A stretch of 64,000 bases of DNA from Fistulifera solaris (Eukaryota; Bacillariophyta; Bacillariophyceae; Naviculales; Stauroneidaceae), in contig AP026164.1 in assembly GCA_030295235.1 (NCBI GenBank), positions 1,736,001 through 1,800,000 of the forward strand. The letters are read 5' to 3'. Position 1 is the first letter of the stretch; each line of letters begins with the position of its first letter. The translations under genes and the position numbers were made by a program. This document shows, in pieces, positions 43,615 to 55,844 of the stretch. The notes beneath the pieces are model-generated. The model made no database searches, was not told the DNA's origin, and saw only the letters and a program-made list of their open reading frames with translations.

Positions 43615-43971
43615 AGTGAATGCATAAAGTAACAGTTTCATACGATCGTCCTTCTATAATTTTGGTCTCAAAGCTAGACTCTCTCTAGGAAGATATTTTT
43701 AGAGTTTTCGCCCCATGACGACGACTACTCCTCATGATCGGCCAGTGCCGGATGGTACACCGAAAGTCATTGTCGACGTCACACTGCTGTGAGTATGGTT
43801 CATGTTGAAAGTGACCACGTCACAATTATGTCACTCAACGTGTGCGTTGCGGCAAAAAGATCGTCCCAAACTTGAGTTTTTATGAAATCACTCCATTGAC
43901 CTCTTCTCGAAGGAAAAGTAATAGCAATAACTCAAGTTTCATTCCAATTATACCAGTTGAACATTTGAAAT
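43615..43971. other. Intergenic region, possibly with a short terminal exon
   Basis: This 357-bp gap includes a possible last exon for the preceding gene (43690-43738). A short 25-codon ORF from 43715 ends at a GTGAGT donor-like site near 43789. No independent gene is supported. Confidence 0.35.
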
Positions 43972-44835
43972 ATGGCGTTCAAAAAGCGACCTGACGAAGA
44001 TGCTGCCGCGGAGGATCCTACTGGCTGGTTGATTGCTGGTAGTCTCGCGGAATTTTTGCTTTTGCACACCGACCAAATTCGGTACATGGCTATGTTTGGT
44101 TACACATACTTGCATGGTAAAATTATTACCTGCTTTGGCTGATCTGTTTGATTCTTAAAGGTATCTACCTCATGTGTCGACCTTTTCTCCATCGCAGGCG
44201 TCAAACTTTTCCCGACTCTCCCGAAGGACTCTGCCTTGTCGTTCAAGTTTGTGTCGATGATTTTCCAGTGCGTTGGAGGTGGAATTCTTGTTCCTCTTTT
44301 CATCAACTCGATTCCCGTACCGCTTTCGACAGATGCTTATCCCATTGCGATCTTCGCATCGTTCTTGTTGCACCAGTACTTCCCCATCTTGAGAGACGTC
44401 GTCCTGCTCTCGCCTCTCCTCAAAACGGCTTTCATCGTCTTGTACGAATGCCAACGAGCTGCTGTTGTGACCAAGTTAACTTTGGCTGCCGCAGCTACTA
44501 TTGCCCCGAGTGATTTCAGTAGTATGGCGGTTTTTGGTCCCATTTTCTGCGGTGCCGTTTCGGGCTGTGGTGGAGCTTTCCTTCCTCTGAACAAGGGTTT
44601 GAGTCCCATTGAGAAGACTGGGCTAGCGCAACCCATGTTGTCGGCCCTTATTGCTGCAACGTGCCTTCATTTTTTCATTGGAACGAGTCTTTCCGACGGA
44701 GTTGTCGAGGCAAAGAAGAAGGCGCAGGTCGTGATGGCTATCTACTTTATTGTCTACAATCTCTACTCGACCTTTGCTCCGACCTATCTGGCCAGTACAA
44801 AAACGCAAAACGGAGAAAGTAAGAAAATCAAGTAA
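43972..44835 (+). CDS. TRIC-type intracellular cation channel-like protein
   Basis: The product has about 260 aa in two exons, joined by removal of an 81-nt intron (44117-44197, GTAAAA...CGCAG). Six to seven membrane segments are predicted. The pattern fits the TRIC fold: a first helix pair with FKFVSMIFQCVGGGILVPLF (GG-rich segment), ILRDVVLLSPLLKTAFIVLY followed by ECQRAAVV (basic residue in the central helix), and a second repeat with GAVSGCGGAFLPLNKGLSP. TRIC channels carry counter-ion K+ across ER/SR membranes during calcium release. The C-terminus is lysine-rich (GESKKIK), a possible ER-retrieval signal. Family assignment rests on pattern, not a full alignment. Confidence 0.7.
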
Positions 44836-45029
44836 GTGAGCGCTCTATATCACTTGCAATGGCGTCTTCAGTTGAGCCAACGTAATATTATAAACAATAG
44901 GATTCGTGTACTGTAATACTTCTCAGTGTTGTAAACAACGCCTTACTATGTTCGTAAGATTCAACGAGAAATTTTAAAATACTTTATTTGTAAGGAAAGA
45001 AGAGATGTGAAAGAAAAGCTGTTTGTTCT

Positions 45030-47995
45030 TTATCGAATGCAGTCGGAAACCAATTGCGAGACTTCGGCATCATCACTGCGAACCGCAATCTTGAGAACCA
45101 CACCACCGTTTTCACCTTGCATGGCGATTTGCGCTCTGGCAAGCACCTGCTGTCCCGTAACGAAAACACCTGACAAATGAAGCATATGCGGCTTTCCTCC
45201 TGGTTTGACTACACCGGTGCCATCGCAGGGTTGCATGCCCAAAAAGTCAAGTACAGCGGCAACGGCGTCTTCCATCTTCTTGAACTGCAAAGCGAACTTG
45301 TTCAAAACTTCATTGTCATTTCCTACAGTGTCCCATGCTTTCTTAAAATCCGGCACCGCTACTTTAGCCATAAAGTCAGATGTCGAGATCTCCAAATCCT
45401 CCACAGGGTATTCCTCCTCAAAAGAGTCTCCCAGTTCCTCACCACTCGCAGGGTCTACCATACAGACCGTGAAGCGTAACTCACAAGTGAAGGAGCTTGG
45501 AGAGAGGGGCATTTCTGTGTTGCGTTCCAAAACGGTAAAGCAACTTTTCGTCTCTCCGTACTTGATACCAGCGCAAGCAATTTCACCAGACGCGCTAAAG
45601 ATCTCTGAGTCACTGTCGTCGACTAAAACTGTCACGTTATCCAGCCGCTGGTCCTCAATTGTGTTCTGTACAGTGAATTGCAAGACGATGTATTGCTTGA
45701 AAACATGCTTGATACATTGAACAACATACTCGGTCTCGCTTTCCGTGAGCGGAACAGGAAGAGACGACCGAAAGGCTCGACCAAGATGCGCAAGCTCTGG
45801 AATCGCATAGACAGCGGCGGCCGGATCTACAACTTCTTTTACAGTTTCTTCCATACTGACAGTAGCAGCAATATCCAAATCATCTGTCTCTGTCGTTGTG
45901 GCAGCTGTGGAAGGTCCATCTTCGACAACTGGCAACGAGGTAAGAACGATAGGTTCGGGGTTGTTCATTGCATCGGGAGCTGCCATGTAGACCTTCATAC
46001 TTCTCTCCAGCTTATCAAAGCTCATCGGTAGAGATTCGAGCACTACAAAGGCGGCCGTGTCATCTTCGGCGGGGTTATCTGGAGGGATCTCCCCCCTTCC
46101 AAGTCCTCAGCTGGCGCTACGTAAGGGAACTTTTCAATAGCATCTTCAAGGATGGACACAGCCAACGCGGCACGATCCCGAGTTTCATCGTCTTCATCGA
46201 CAAGTGACCGTTTTAAAAGTGTCATGATCGATGTTCTAAGCGAAGGGCAAGCTGCTGCGAATCTCGCGAGGGCGGACACAGCTGCAGCGCGCACCGCCGA
46301 ATTTTCGAGAATCACGCGGTTGTAAATAAAACGAATGTACCGGGCCGGAGCAGACGTGGTAGGACCAAGTTCTCCTAGCAAATTCAAGATTCTGGTAGAC
46401 AACATCGTGAATTCACAGTCTTCAATGAACTCGCACAAATGAAGCAAAGAAGATTCAGTCGACTCGGGTACGGCGCGAATGAGTGAGATGATTGAATTAA
46501 CAATTGAGCGCTTGAAGTCAAATCCCCCTTCCTCGCGCAAAAAGTTAGATAAGAATCCAACCAGCACGCGATGTTTTGCCGGGTATGTAAGACAGAGCTT
46601 CTGCAAACTTCGCACGACAGTAATCTTGTACTCGTCAGCGATTTCGGTGAGAAATGCCGAGATTTGTTTCAGCAGTCGATCAATGGAGTTTTCACTTCCC
46701 GTTTTGAGGAGAGTCGTGATGGCCAAAGTCGCAATCGAGCGATTCGAGTCGCCAATTAGGCCTTCAAGATCTTCGTTGCACTTGGACACAACGCGGGGAT
46801 GCGTATTGGCAACAGCGGCCAAAGTCCGGATCGATGCGAAACGAACAGCTGGTTTAGGGGAACTTAAAAATAGTTGCAAGACCGATATAGCAGGATTCAA
46901 GTCCTGAGGCTCAGCTGCGGGAAGGTTGCACAAAGCTCGGGCTGCTTCGTAGACGACGAGTTCTGACTTGTGTCGTAAGCTGGCTTCCAAGAACGCATAA
47001 CCAGACTTGATAACAGGAGAGGTTGCTTCTTGATAAGATCCTGAATGACGTCCATCAGCGACTTCGTCATGAAGAAGCTTGGTAGTGTAACGTACGAGGA
47101 GTACCAAGGCAAGTGGCGAACGAAGAGTGTTTCGCTGACTGTACTGAGTAACAAGCTTTGACACCCCAAGTCGGTCGTTGCTTTTAATCTGGTAAAGTAG
47201 CTGCATAGCGTGAAACTGTACCATCTCGTTGGAGCTCTGTGTCGCTTCTGTCGTCTCGCTGATCCATCGCTTCACTAGCGCAGCACACTCGGGAGACTTC
47301 ATAAACAGATGAGTTGCTGAAACTAGAGCAGAACTGGACACTTGACCGGAGGAATCCACAACAGCTTGCTTCACATAACGCTCAATCGCACCCAGCATCG
47401 CGGCATCAACAATACGAACCAAGACGCGGAGTGCGTTACCTCTATAAAGGTCAACATCGCAAGTCATGTCTTTCGTGAGACACGAGGTCACAATGATAAC
47501 ATCATCAGGGTTACAAGTCTCCGCAACATCCTTGATAAACAAATACACCATCCGGCGCAAGGAGGCGTCGTCGCTCATGAAAAGCTTTGTTACCCCAAAA
47601 ACACCTCGGTTGCTTCCGTTCCCGAGAGGTACTGCCCGGTGTTTTGCAAATGCAAAAGCTGCGCAATCACAGTGCAGCATTTGCGGGGATTTTCTCTGAC
47701 AGCATTTCCGTCATGAAAAATTCTGGCTTCTTGCAAAACTACAAGAGATGAAAGCGAGCAATGTAAGATACGAATAGAACGGATAGCAAACGCTCAACAC
47801 TATTTCATTATCCTCCAATGAAAGCAACCCGGTCACAACGGCACCGTTGCTGCAATGCCAAGACCTACCTTGTGCCTTTTCCAAATGCGCGTACGGGCTG
47901 ATGTATTGCTCATCCTCTTCTACTTTGAATTTTTCCGCGAGCTCTTGGACTTCCTTGAGCATGCTGCTCACTCCGTTTTCACCCATGTCGCCCAT
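45030..47995 (-). CDS. Coatomer subunit gamma (gamma-COP)
   Basis: Gamma-COP is a core subunit of the COPI coat, acting at Golgi-to-ER and intra-Golgi transport. The 945-aa protein follows human COPG1 throughout: ISPYAHLEKAQ|VLQEARIF (exon join), the NPRKCCTVIAQLLHLQNTGQ region, DVIIVTSCLTKDMT, ALVSATHLF, SNRSIATLAITTLLKTGSEN, SLLHLCEFIEDCEFTMLSTR, ARYIRFIYNRVILE and the C-terminal appendage (LTESETEYVVQCIKHVF, CELRFTVCMVDPASGEE). Exon 1 is 47995-47869; the intron is 130 nt (47868-47739, GTAGGT...GTAG). Breaks with one missing base lie at A5 47597-47601 and C6 46091-46096. The start ATG at 47995 gives a usual-length N-terminus. Confidence 0.95.
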
Positions 47996-48503
47996 GGTGG
48001 TTTTATGCTGTGCTTTTGCAACAGCGTTTTGCTGCGGCGGCACACTCCATGCGTGAAGATCGGTTGAGCGGATCGTTCACGATGACCTCACAGCTACTGA
48101 TTATCTGACAGTAAATTCAATGCGTACGATGGAAGGACGAGCCTCGTTCACGTTCGTATGACTTTCCGAAACGGCTCTAAGTGGAATACCGGTAAGATTT
48201 CAATTGTACTAAAAGCACTTTAGCAATTTAACGGTAAAATGGTTGACAATCAACTAGCATGTTGTCTTGTTATCGATACAAAGTACTTTGTACGGAGTAC
48301 AAGTAGTAAACTTTAATTATTTCCACCAACAGGGCAACGAGGTGGGAAGGGCACTACTGTGCGTGACTGAGTTCAGTGAGACGGACACGCGAACATAAAA
48401 AGACGAACAGATCGGATCAACACTTTCGTGCATCGCGTCTCTTGTTCCATTCTTTTCGTGTCATGCTGGAAACATCCATTGCGAGAGATCTTTGCTTAAT
48501 ACA
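47996..48503. other. Divergent intergenic region with palindromes
   Basis: This region separates gamma-COP (-) from PPR protein 2 (+). It contains the perfect palindrome ACAAAGTACTTTGT (48278-48291), overlapping a TACGGAGTA (48291-48299), and the dyad TGACTGAGTTCAGTGA (48364-48379). Confidence 0.55.
48278..48299. promoter_or_regulatory. 14-bp palindrome overlapping a TACGGAGTA motif
   Basis: ACAAAGTACTTTGT is a perfect inverted repeat and shares its last base with TACGGAGTA. A similar ACAAAGTACGGAGTA occurs at 55996-56010 upstream of PWP2. The role is inferred only. Confidence 0.35.
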
Positions 48504-51036
48504 ATGAAAGAAACGTCTGTGATCTCTTCGCGTCACGAGATTGGCGGAGAACCTTATCACACAGCGCTCGTAACGATGAACCGAGACTTGGATCCTCGTG
48601 AGGATGACAAAGAAAATCGTTCTCGGCAGAATGGGAAGCGATTGCATCATAAACACCGCAGATCCCCATCCTCTGCTCTTGAAGAAGATTCACTCACTTC
48701 AAGCTTATCGCTTCACGAGAATGGAAACTTCGCTGTAGCCTCCGCTAAAATTTCCCTCTCACCGTTGCTCAGAGTCGACCGAACAAAAACGGGGATCCTA
48801 ACTGAAAATCAGAAGGAGAACGTACCCTTTCTCGACCCGAAACAGCCGAAAATGACCATATCCGACACGTCGAGTAGTTTTACGAATATAAACACACAGA
48901 TCAAAGATGGCGCTTTTACCATTTTGGGTGTTGGATCCAATGACATGACTGAGGGTATATTCGACGACAAGACAAACAAAGAAGCGGATGCTCTTTCGGC
49001 GCCTACAACACAGCTACGACGTTCAAGGCGTTTGAGAAAAAGGCCCTCACGCTTTGACGCCGAATTCGATGGCTTGGGTTCCCTTCCAAAACCGGAAGCA
49101 CGAGGAAAGCGAAGCGATGATGAGAATGACAACGAAGATCCACCAACGCCAGCAACAATACAAGAGCTTGAAGACAAACAAAAGCCACATGCGCAATTAT
49201 CAGTACAAGAGCTTGAAGTTCTTCTTAGTAAGAATTTTACGCCACTGCCTTTCTGTGATCCGCTTTCCAGCATTTACTCGTTCGGCGCTATCGGGGACCG
49301 TAAGCAAGGTTCGCATTGCCATGACTCTGATAAAAGCGTCTCGCTAGCGGACGTCTTTTGTCCGGAGGGTGTCTTTAGCAGCGTGAAGTTACTCAGTCAG
49401 TTCGATCTCAAGCTTGACGAAGATCGAGAAGATTCTAAAGCTTCCAAGCACGCCGACCTCTCCGATACCGTGTACCAAGGGCAGAAAATAGCGGACATGA
49501 AGCTCCCTGCTTACTGTCGTATGCTCAAAAATATTGCACACAATTCGGAGTCTCCAGATCAAGCTCAAAATATTCTTCGGGTTACTATCCAGCAATATCT
49601 TGACTGCATTGGCACTCTTCGTCCAAATGGTGCATGTTTCAACGCGGTTATCCATGGATACGCACAGCTGGGATACGCCGCCGCCGCTGAAAATGTTCTA
49701 TCGCTCATGTTTCAGGACTACTTCAATTACCACAATACGCTTGCGAAGCCCAATGTGCGTGTATACACTAACGTTTTGCATGCATGGCGCAAGTCTAATT
49801 CCCCCGACGCGCATGAGAGATGCGAAAATCTTCTTGAAGAGATGCATCGGCTTAGCGACACCGGTGTTGCCCCTGAGTGCAAGCCAGATGCGTACGCTTA
49901 TACTGTTCTCTTCCACTGCTTAGCTGAATCCGATTGCGCCGACGGTTCCGAAGTCGCAGAGCGTCAGTACGTGAAAATGAAACAAGGTGCGAAGATGTTG
50001 CAAGTTGACGCCATCGCCTATTCCAACCTCTTGAATATCTTCACGAAGAATCCGTCTACCCACAAACGTGCTGAGCAATTGCTATGGGAAATGGTTTCGG
50101 ATTATAAAGGAGGGAACAAGAAAGCGAAGCCACATACTCGGAATTTCAACACAGTGCTAGCAATGTGGGCGAAATCCAACGATCCCGAATCAGCTCGACG
50201 AGCCCAGTTGGTCGTGGAACGCCTCATCCAGTTCCAAGACGAAGGAACACTTCATGTGAAGCCTGATGAGTATACATACAGTCTCTTGTTGAAAAATTGG
50301 TAAGGTTTGTCGATTGATTGCGATGATTTGTACATCAAATTGTTTCTAAATTCCGGGTATCCATTATAGGGTGTCGAGAGGCCAAAGTGGGATTGATCAT
50401 GCTGTAAATTGTCTCCATTGGATGGAGGAACGCTATCGACACGGAGATAAGGCTGCTAACCTGGATACCATTAAGTATACGACTTGCATCAGTGCATTAG
50501 CAAAAGAAGGGCTGCCTCACCAAGCCGAATGCTTACTAAAGAAAATGGAATACGACCATCGGAACGGAAATAAGGCAGCCCGCCCTGACGCGAAAAACTT
50601 CGAGACGATTATCAGCAGTTGGTCGGGCTTTTATGGCAATCACCACGCCGTCAATGAAATGAGGGCAGAAAAGCTTCTAGAAATGATGTGGAATTTAGGA
50701 CAGCAGCCCGAATTCACTCATATCCGTCCTGGGCCAATCGCGTATACTCGCGTAATTGAAGCGATGGCGAAGAAAAACAATCCGGAACGTTCTGAGAAGC
50801 TGTTGAACGAAATGATCACTTTCCATAAGCTCGGTCGTTTGCCTGCCGGACCTGATGTGCACACCTATCATGTGGTCATCGACGCATGGGCTAACTCCAA
50901 TCGACAGGAGGGACTTCTGCGGGCCGGCCAAATGCGCACGCATATGAATCGACAACTTGGGATTGAAAACAACAACAATCAAAGGGCGCACCACCGCAGC
51001 AAAATGAACTTGTTTAAGATTTCTTCTAAGCTTTAA
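48504..51036 (+). CDS. PPR protein with long disordered N-terminal region
   Basis: The product has about 820 aa in two exons; the intron at 50300-50369 (70 nt, GTAAGG...TATAG) joins in phase (LLKNW|VSRGQ). Residues 1-330 are Ser/Asp/Lys-rich and disordered, with DDKENRSRQ (a KEN-box-like site) and a dense basic motif RRSRRLRKRPSRF (about 49020-49060). About nine PPR units follow (for example NGACFNAVIHGYAQLGYAA, VRVYTNVLHAWRKSNSPD, DAYAYTVLFHCLAESD, RNFNTVLAMWAKSNDPES, VHTYHVVIDAWANSNRQEG). Many diatom PPRs go to organelles, but this N-terminus lacks a typical presequence and looks nuclear. The frame is unbroken. Confidence 0.85.
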
Positions 51037-51139
51037 CGAATCAAACTTGAAACTTGTATTCCACTCTTCCCTGACTTCGAGTGCGCTTCTCAAAATTGCA
51101 CCAAGTCGTTTTTACAACACATCTTGGATTACTGGCAAG

Positions 51140-52338
51140 CTATTTTGTAATCGCGTTTTTGACACATATTTTTGCTTGCTTCTCGCAGTCTTTACTGAGT
51201 TTCGTGAACTTTCCTTGCACTTCGAGCACGAGTCCGCTCATCGCCAGGGCCAACCCAACGGATCCCTGATTCGAGAGTACATGACCTTTTGATATCACAC
51301 TCCACAGAACAGAAAGCATTTTCCGAGTTGTCGTTATGGTCGAACAAACCATCGGGTCGAACGTGGCCACGACGAAAAAGATGAAGGACTGCCCGATAGC
51401 GGAACACAAACAGACCTTCCAGATCATTCTAGCCACAACTGGGTTTTCTCCCAGAAAAAGGAGGCCGGTGATCAGATCCTGCGTGACAGCGGATATACTC
51501 AGAGCCACAACGCACATGGCCAGATTGGTGTACAGCAAGAAATCATACGTCGACGGAGGTGTTGCCCTATACGTCTGCTTGAGACGCTTCTGGAAGCCAG
51601 CTGTAATCCCGTCCATCACCAATGATATCAGGATGAAACACAAACCAGCTGGTGTGTCGGGCTCGTCTTTGTGTTTTTGAGAAGATCCGGCCGATAGCAG
51701 AGCGGTTCCGCAGACAATTAATAGAACGAATAGTAGATCTCGGAGCCCGTATTTCGAACCGCCCAACAAGAGCTGACCGAGCATGACGGGGACAATTTTT
51801 GCCGATTTCGCTAGAATACAAACTGGAAAACTCAAACCAGCTGCCAGCGCCAGTGATGTGAAGGCTTTCGCGAAGACTTGAGAGCAGCCCGTAGCGATGA
51901 ACGGTCGTAGAGAGAGATTTGCACGGCCACCAAAGATACGTCGGCCAACGAGACCCACAAAAATATTTGCAAGACATTCAAGCGACTGCAAGAGCCATAC
52001 AGATTGAAAGGAGGTACTGTCGGTGGATCGATATTTGAACAAATCTTCTTGAATATGCCCATAATATAAGTAAGCGGAGTAAATTCCAGCGGCGCCAAAC
52101 AGTAAACGGGGCACTAGGTGCTGAGCTGCATTCTTTTGGTGGGGATCTCTTCCATAGATGAGTCCGAATCCGACAATCCCGCATCGAGTGTAGCCGCTGT
52201 AGGTCTCCGTGAAACACGACTGTTCGGTTTAAGGAGAAATACTTGACTTTCTAGGTCGTCACTTTTCGCTATTGACTCGTCATGAAACCTCTCGATTATT
52301 CCTAAGTTGTCGGTCTCGATCACAACTTTACCAGCCAT
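51140..52338 (-). CDS. SLC35B1-like nucleotide(-sugar) transporter
   Basis: This 399-aa multi-span protein of the DMT superfamily starts with a 75-residue hydrophilic region (MAGKVVIETDNLGIIERFHD). The body matches human SLC35B1, an ER membrane ATP/ADP exchanger first described as a UDP-galactose transporter: YSAYLYYGHIQED, AKSAKIVPVMLGQLLLGG, LISLVMDGITAGFQ, AIGQSFIFFVVATFDPMVCS, and TTTRKMLSVLWSV. The SIITTTRK-type motif is diagnostic of the SLC35B1-B3 group. It should sit in the ER or Golgi membrane and supply nucleotide or nucleotide-sugar to the lumen. One C appears missing around 52113 (AGCACC|CTAGTG), which joins the N-terminal exon-like frame to the first span. Confidence 0.87.
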
Positions 52339-52927
52339 CTTTGTAGTTTTCTTTTCGATTGCTTAGCGTAATAACGAAAGGAGTGAATGAGCAGGCCAGG
52401 GGGAGGTGAGAAGAAAAAGGATGGCAAAAACAAAGAAATTTGTTGTCGTTGCAAAATAGACAGTGGCGTGTTGTTCGCCTGCTTCGTCCAAGACAAGTCT
52501 TGTCCAAAATTATTATTGGTCGCGTTGCTCTGTACTGTTCACGACACAAATAACTCTCCATTCCTTGGTGGACTAAACTGTGAGTAAAGCTTCTACTACG
52601 TAACACTTGCAAGAGAAGCTTCCGTTGGTTGGTTATTTATTCAGGAAGTGGAGTATCACCCTTAAGTAAATTCTCGTACCCCGCGCACGTGACTTAGTCA
52701 AAAAACTAAATGTTGAATTCTTGAACGGTACAGTGAAACAATATGTGTTTCTCTAGATAACTAATGACTACCGTATCGACAACTTACTATAGTCTAAGAA
52801 GAGAAAGAATTCCCTATCTAATTGAGTATTTAGGAACTTGTTTCTCCTCGTCCGCGCTCCCTACATGGTGACTCAAACTAAAGACACACATTGTAATGAT
52901 ACAATAAATACTGTCTGATTAAAAAAA
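52339..52927. other. Intergenic region
   Basis: This 589-bp gap contains a + strand 65-codon frame (52387) with CCRCK, which lacks family support. A CACGTG E-box-like site lies near 52685. No gene is assigned. Confidence 0.4.
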
Positions 52928-55844
52928 TTACTGAATCTCGACAGCACCCCTCGCCATCATTCCATGATCAAAAAGGAATTCGAGCATGTATTGGTTCCCA
53001 TCACTGATGCGGATCAAGTCGTCGTATCGCATCTGAATGGACTTGTGAATGGCACGAAAGGATCGCATAAAGATCCCACGATGGCGTTCCATGTACAAGC
53101 CATGGGTTTGTAGCATTTCCAAGCTCCATCGGAGATAGTATTCAATGTGGGGTGACTTGGCCATGGTTTGCGCGAGATTCTGCAAAAGACGTTCCAGTGT
53201 GCTAGGCTCGGCGCGTTCAAACGATCGAATGACCAAGGGAATGGCGTTAAAAGGGACGTGATCCATCACTTCGCGTATCAGACTAGATTCATTCAGGTGC
53301 AACGCCATGCGCAAGGCTAGACTAAACTCTCCAATCTTCACTTTGGTCTGTACAAGTGCGGGGGTGATTTCTTCTGTGAGGCCAATTGGGTCAAAAATCA
53401 TGTCTTCGTCCAGCGAGTACACGTGCAATCCTTCTCCCGAAACAGTGGCCCATTCTCTTCCGGTCGATGAAAAGAAACGGCCATTGTAAGAACCTCCACT
53501 TTGGAACGTCTTGATCCATCGTCTTCGCGGCGGGCTCCTGGTAGGTTCAGAGAGTTGTAGGTAGATTCGTCTTGGTCAGGATCTGCGTGATCATCAATTG
53601 GACCTGCAGGGCCTAAATTCTTGGAATTTAGCTGTAGAAAAAGCATGGAGCGCGTGAGAAAACGGAGATCATAGTTGACACAAATAAAAAGTTTCAAGTT
53701 CAAGAAATCGCTCAGACATCCAAGGAAGTTATTTTGACCCACTGGTGTCTCTACCGTCGACGCAATCTGCGAACGTTTATGGGAAGTTCATCATCATGAC
53801 GATTCTTTTGCCGATCGTCACTGCATACCAACGACAAAAATAAAGAACGGAACGTACCTCGTCGAGCACCCCGTCCAAGCTTCGATTGAATGTAACTTGA
53901 AACTTCTTGAGCAGAATTTGCTGAGAAAGTTCATAAATACATACATACTTCGAGTTTCCACCCGCCAGAATGAAAGACCCATCCGCAGAATAGCATACGG
54001 ACGTAAAATATCGACCGGCGGCATTGTTATCAGCCGTCATGCGGTCGTTCATCTTCCGACCACCGGAAATATCTCGGCGTCCATCGATCTCGTATTTTAA
54101 ACGCCCCGTCTCTACATCCCAGATGCATAACATACCACCCGTTGTACCTGAGCATATTTCTTTGCCGTCCGGACGAGAAGCGACGCAAACCACGTCTGCC
54201 GTGTGCTGAAGGTTCTCTGTGGCGACGTTCTTCTTGTACAAGTCCCACAACTTGACTGTACCATCCCAAGATGCGCTGACCAGAACGCCACCACTGGGCT
54301 GAAAAGCCATGCTACAAACAGGACCAGCGTGCCCAGTAAAAACATCAAGAAGCTTGCCAGTTTGCAGGTTCCAAGCGTAAATATGAAATGGATCAGTACT
54401 ACCGGCAGTGACGATTTCTCCGCTCGGATCGATCGCCAGCGAGAGAAACTGCACAGGAGTGGGCGTCGTCAGTGTGCGAAACGTTCTATATCGATGTAAA
54501 TCGTGGGCTCTGACGGTCCCGTCCAAACTCGCAGAAAGAACGACGCTTGCTTTCGCAAAAGCGACAGCTGTGACAGGTGCTGTATGATTTTGTTCGAGGG
54601 TGACGTAACAGAATCCCGATGTTGCATTCCATAGCTTGATCTTTCCATCTTCTCCCCCAGTGCAAAGAATCACTCCATCGGGAGAATAAGCCATACACCG
54701 CATCCCGTACGCATGGCCTCTTTGCTTGAGAACGTACGTTTCAGATCGCCACTCCCAAACCAGCAACTGCTGTGATTTGGGACACGCAAGGGCTAACCAT
54801 TCGCCAGAGTGATTCAGAGCAGAAGCCCGAATGAGCTGGTTCGAACCAATGGACAAGGTGTGTAGATTCGCAGCGGATGGCATTTCGTAGAGTCCGAAAA
54901 GTCCAGAAGAGAAGCCAACTGCCATTATCTGACCACGCTCCGAATAGGAAACTGTAGATACGATGGCATTGTCTTGATTAAAGTAATGTCGATTCTTCAC
55001 TTTCCAAGTTCCCTTGACAAGATGTTCGGCGTGTGTGTAAGAGGACGTGACCGTGGATTCCACCGGAGCGGAAGCATTGCCCCCAGTGAAGAAGCCGACT
55101 GCATCGTAATCATCCGTTGTATCCATGTCTTCAACTTGAATTGATTCATCATCATTGTATTCGCATTCCCAAGTGACGAGCGCGCCGTCTTCGCTGACGG
55201 AATAGCACGTGTGGACTCGGTCACCAGAAGCCAGTAGATACAGTCCCACGATGGGCTTCTTGTGTCCCGCTAATGTGACCGGCTCATAATTCAAAGTAGA
55301 ATGCAGCGTCCAAATGCGAATAGAACAATCGCGACTTCCCGCGGCAAGAAAAAGACTCATCAGGCGACCAAGCCAAGCAGGTAACATCGTCTCCCAGACC
55401 CGTGTACGTGCGATGCAGCACTAAAGGAGTCAATTCCTTTTGCATGCGAGGGGTACACCAAACCTGAACATGCTTGCCGTGGGTGACGGCAAGATAAGAC
55501 GAGCTGGCTGGACTAAACGCCATGTGCCGAACGCGCTGGGAAAACTTAAATCGATGCAACACAATCCCTCTGTGAAAACTGATGAGCAGAGCATAGTTCA
55601 AGACATCGACCGCGATCAACAAAGAATCATCCTTCGATAGCGCGAGAAAGCGAATGTTCGATCGAGCTTCGATCGGCAATGCCCTGACGGTGTGGGATTG
55701 TAAGTTGAGAACTTGAATGCGGTTGGTTACTGCCGAAATCAACGAATTCCCGGTCGAATCATAAATGACGTTCGAACCTCCTTCTCCCGTCGGACAACCG
55801 TAATAAGCACCACATAATCTTTGAAGCTTGTAGTTGAATTTCAT
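52928..55844 (-). CDS. PWP2/UTP1, WD40 protein of the small-subunit processome
   Basis: PWP2 is part of the UTP-B complex that binds the 5' external transcribed spacer of pre-rRNA in the nucleolus. The 896-aa protein starts MKFNYKLQRLCGAYYGCPTG, as in other PWP2. Two WD40 propellers follow, with highly conserved segments LLVWEWRSETYVLKQRGHAY, YSPDGVILCTGGEDGKIKLW, SLDGTVRAHDLHRYRTFRTL, SGEIVTAGS, VSASWDGTVKLWDLY and CYSADGSFILAGGNSKYVCIY. The C-terminal Utp12 domain (ALRMALHLNESSLIREVMDH) ends the protein. One intron is inferred (53857-53632, about 226 nt, GTACGT...TACAG), long for this window. Single-base breaks lie at A5 55349-55353 (one extra) and A4 53470-53473 (one missing). Confidence 0.94.

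Noticed and set aside
52387-52587. 65-codon frame with CCRCK
   Set aside because: Short, no orthology signal, no second zinc-binding pair, and it sits in the SLC35B1 promoter.
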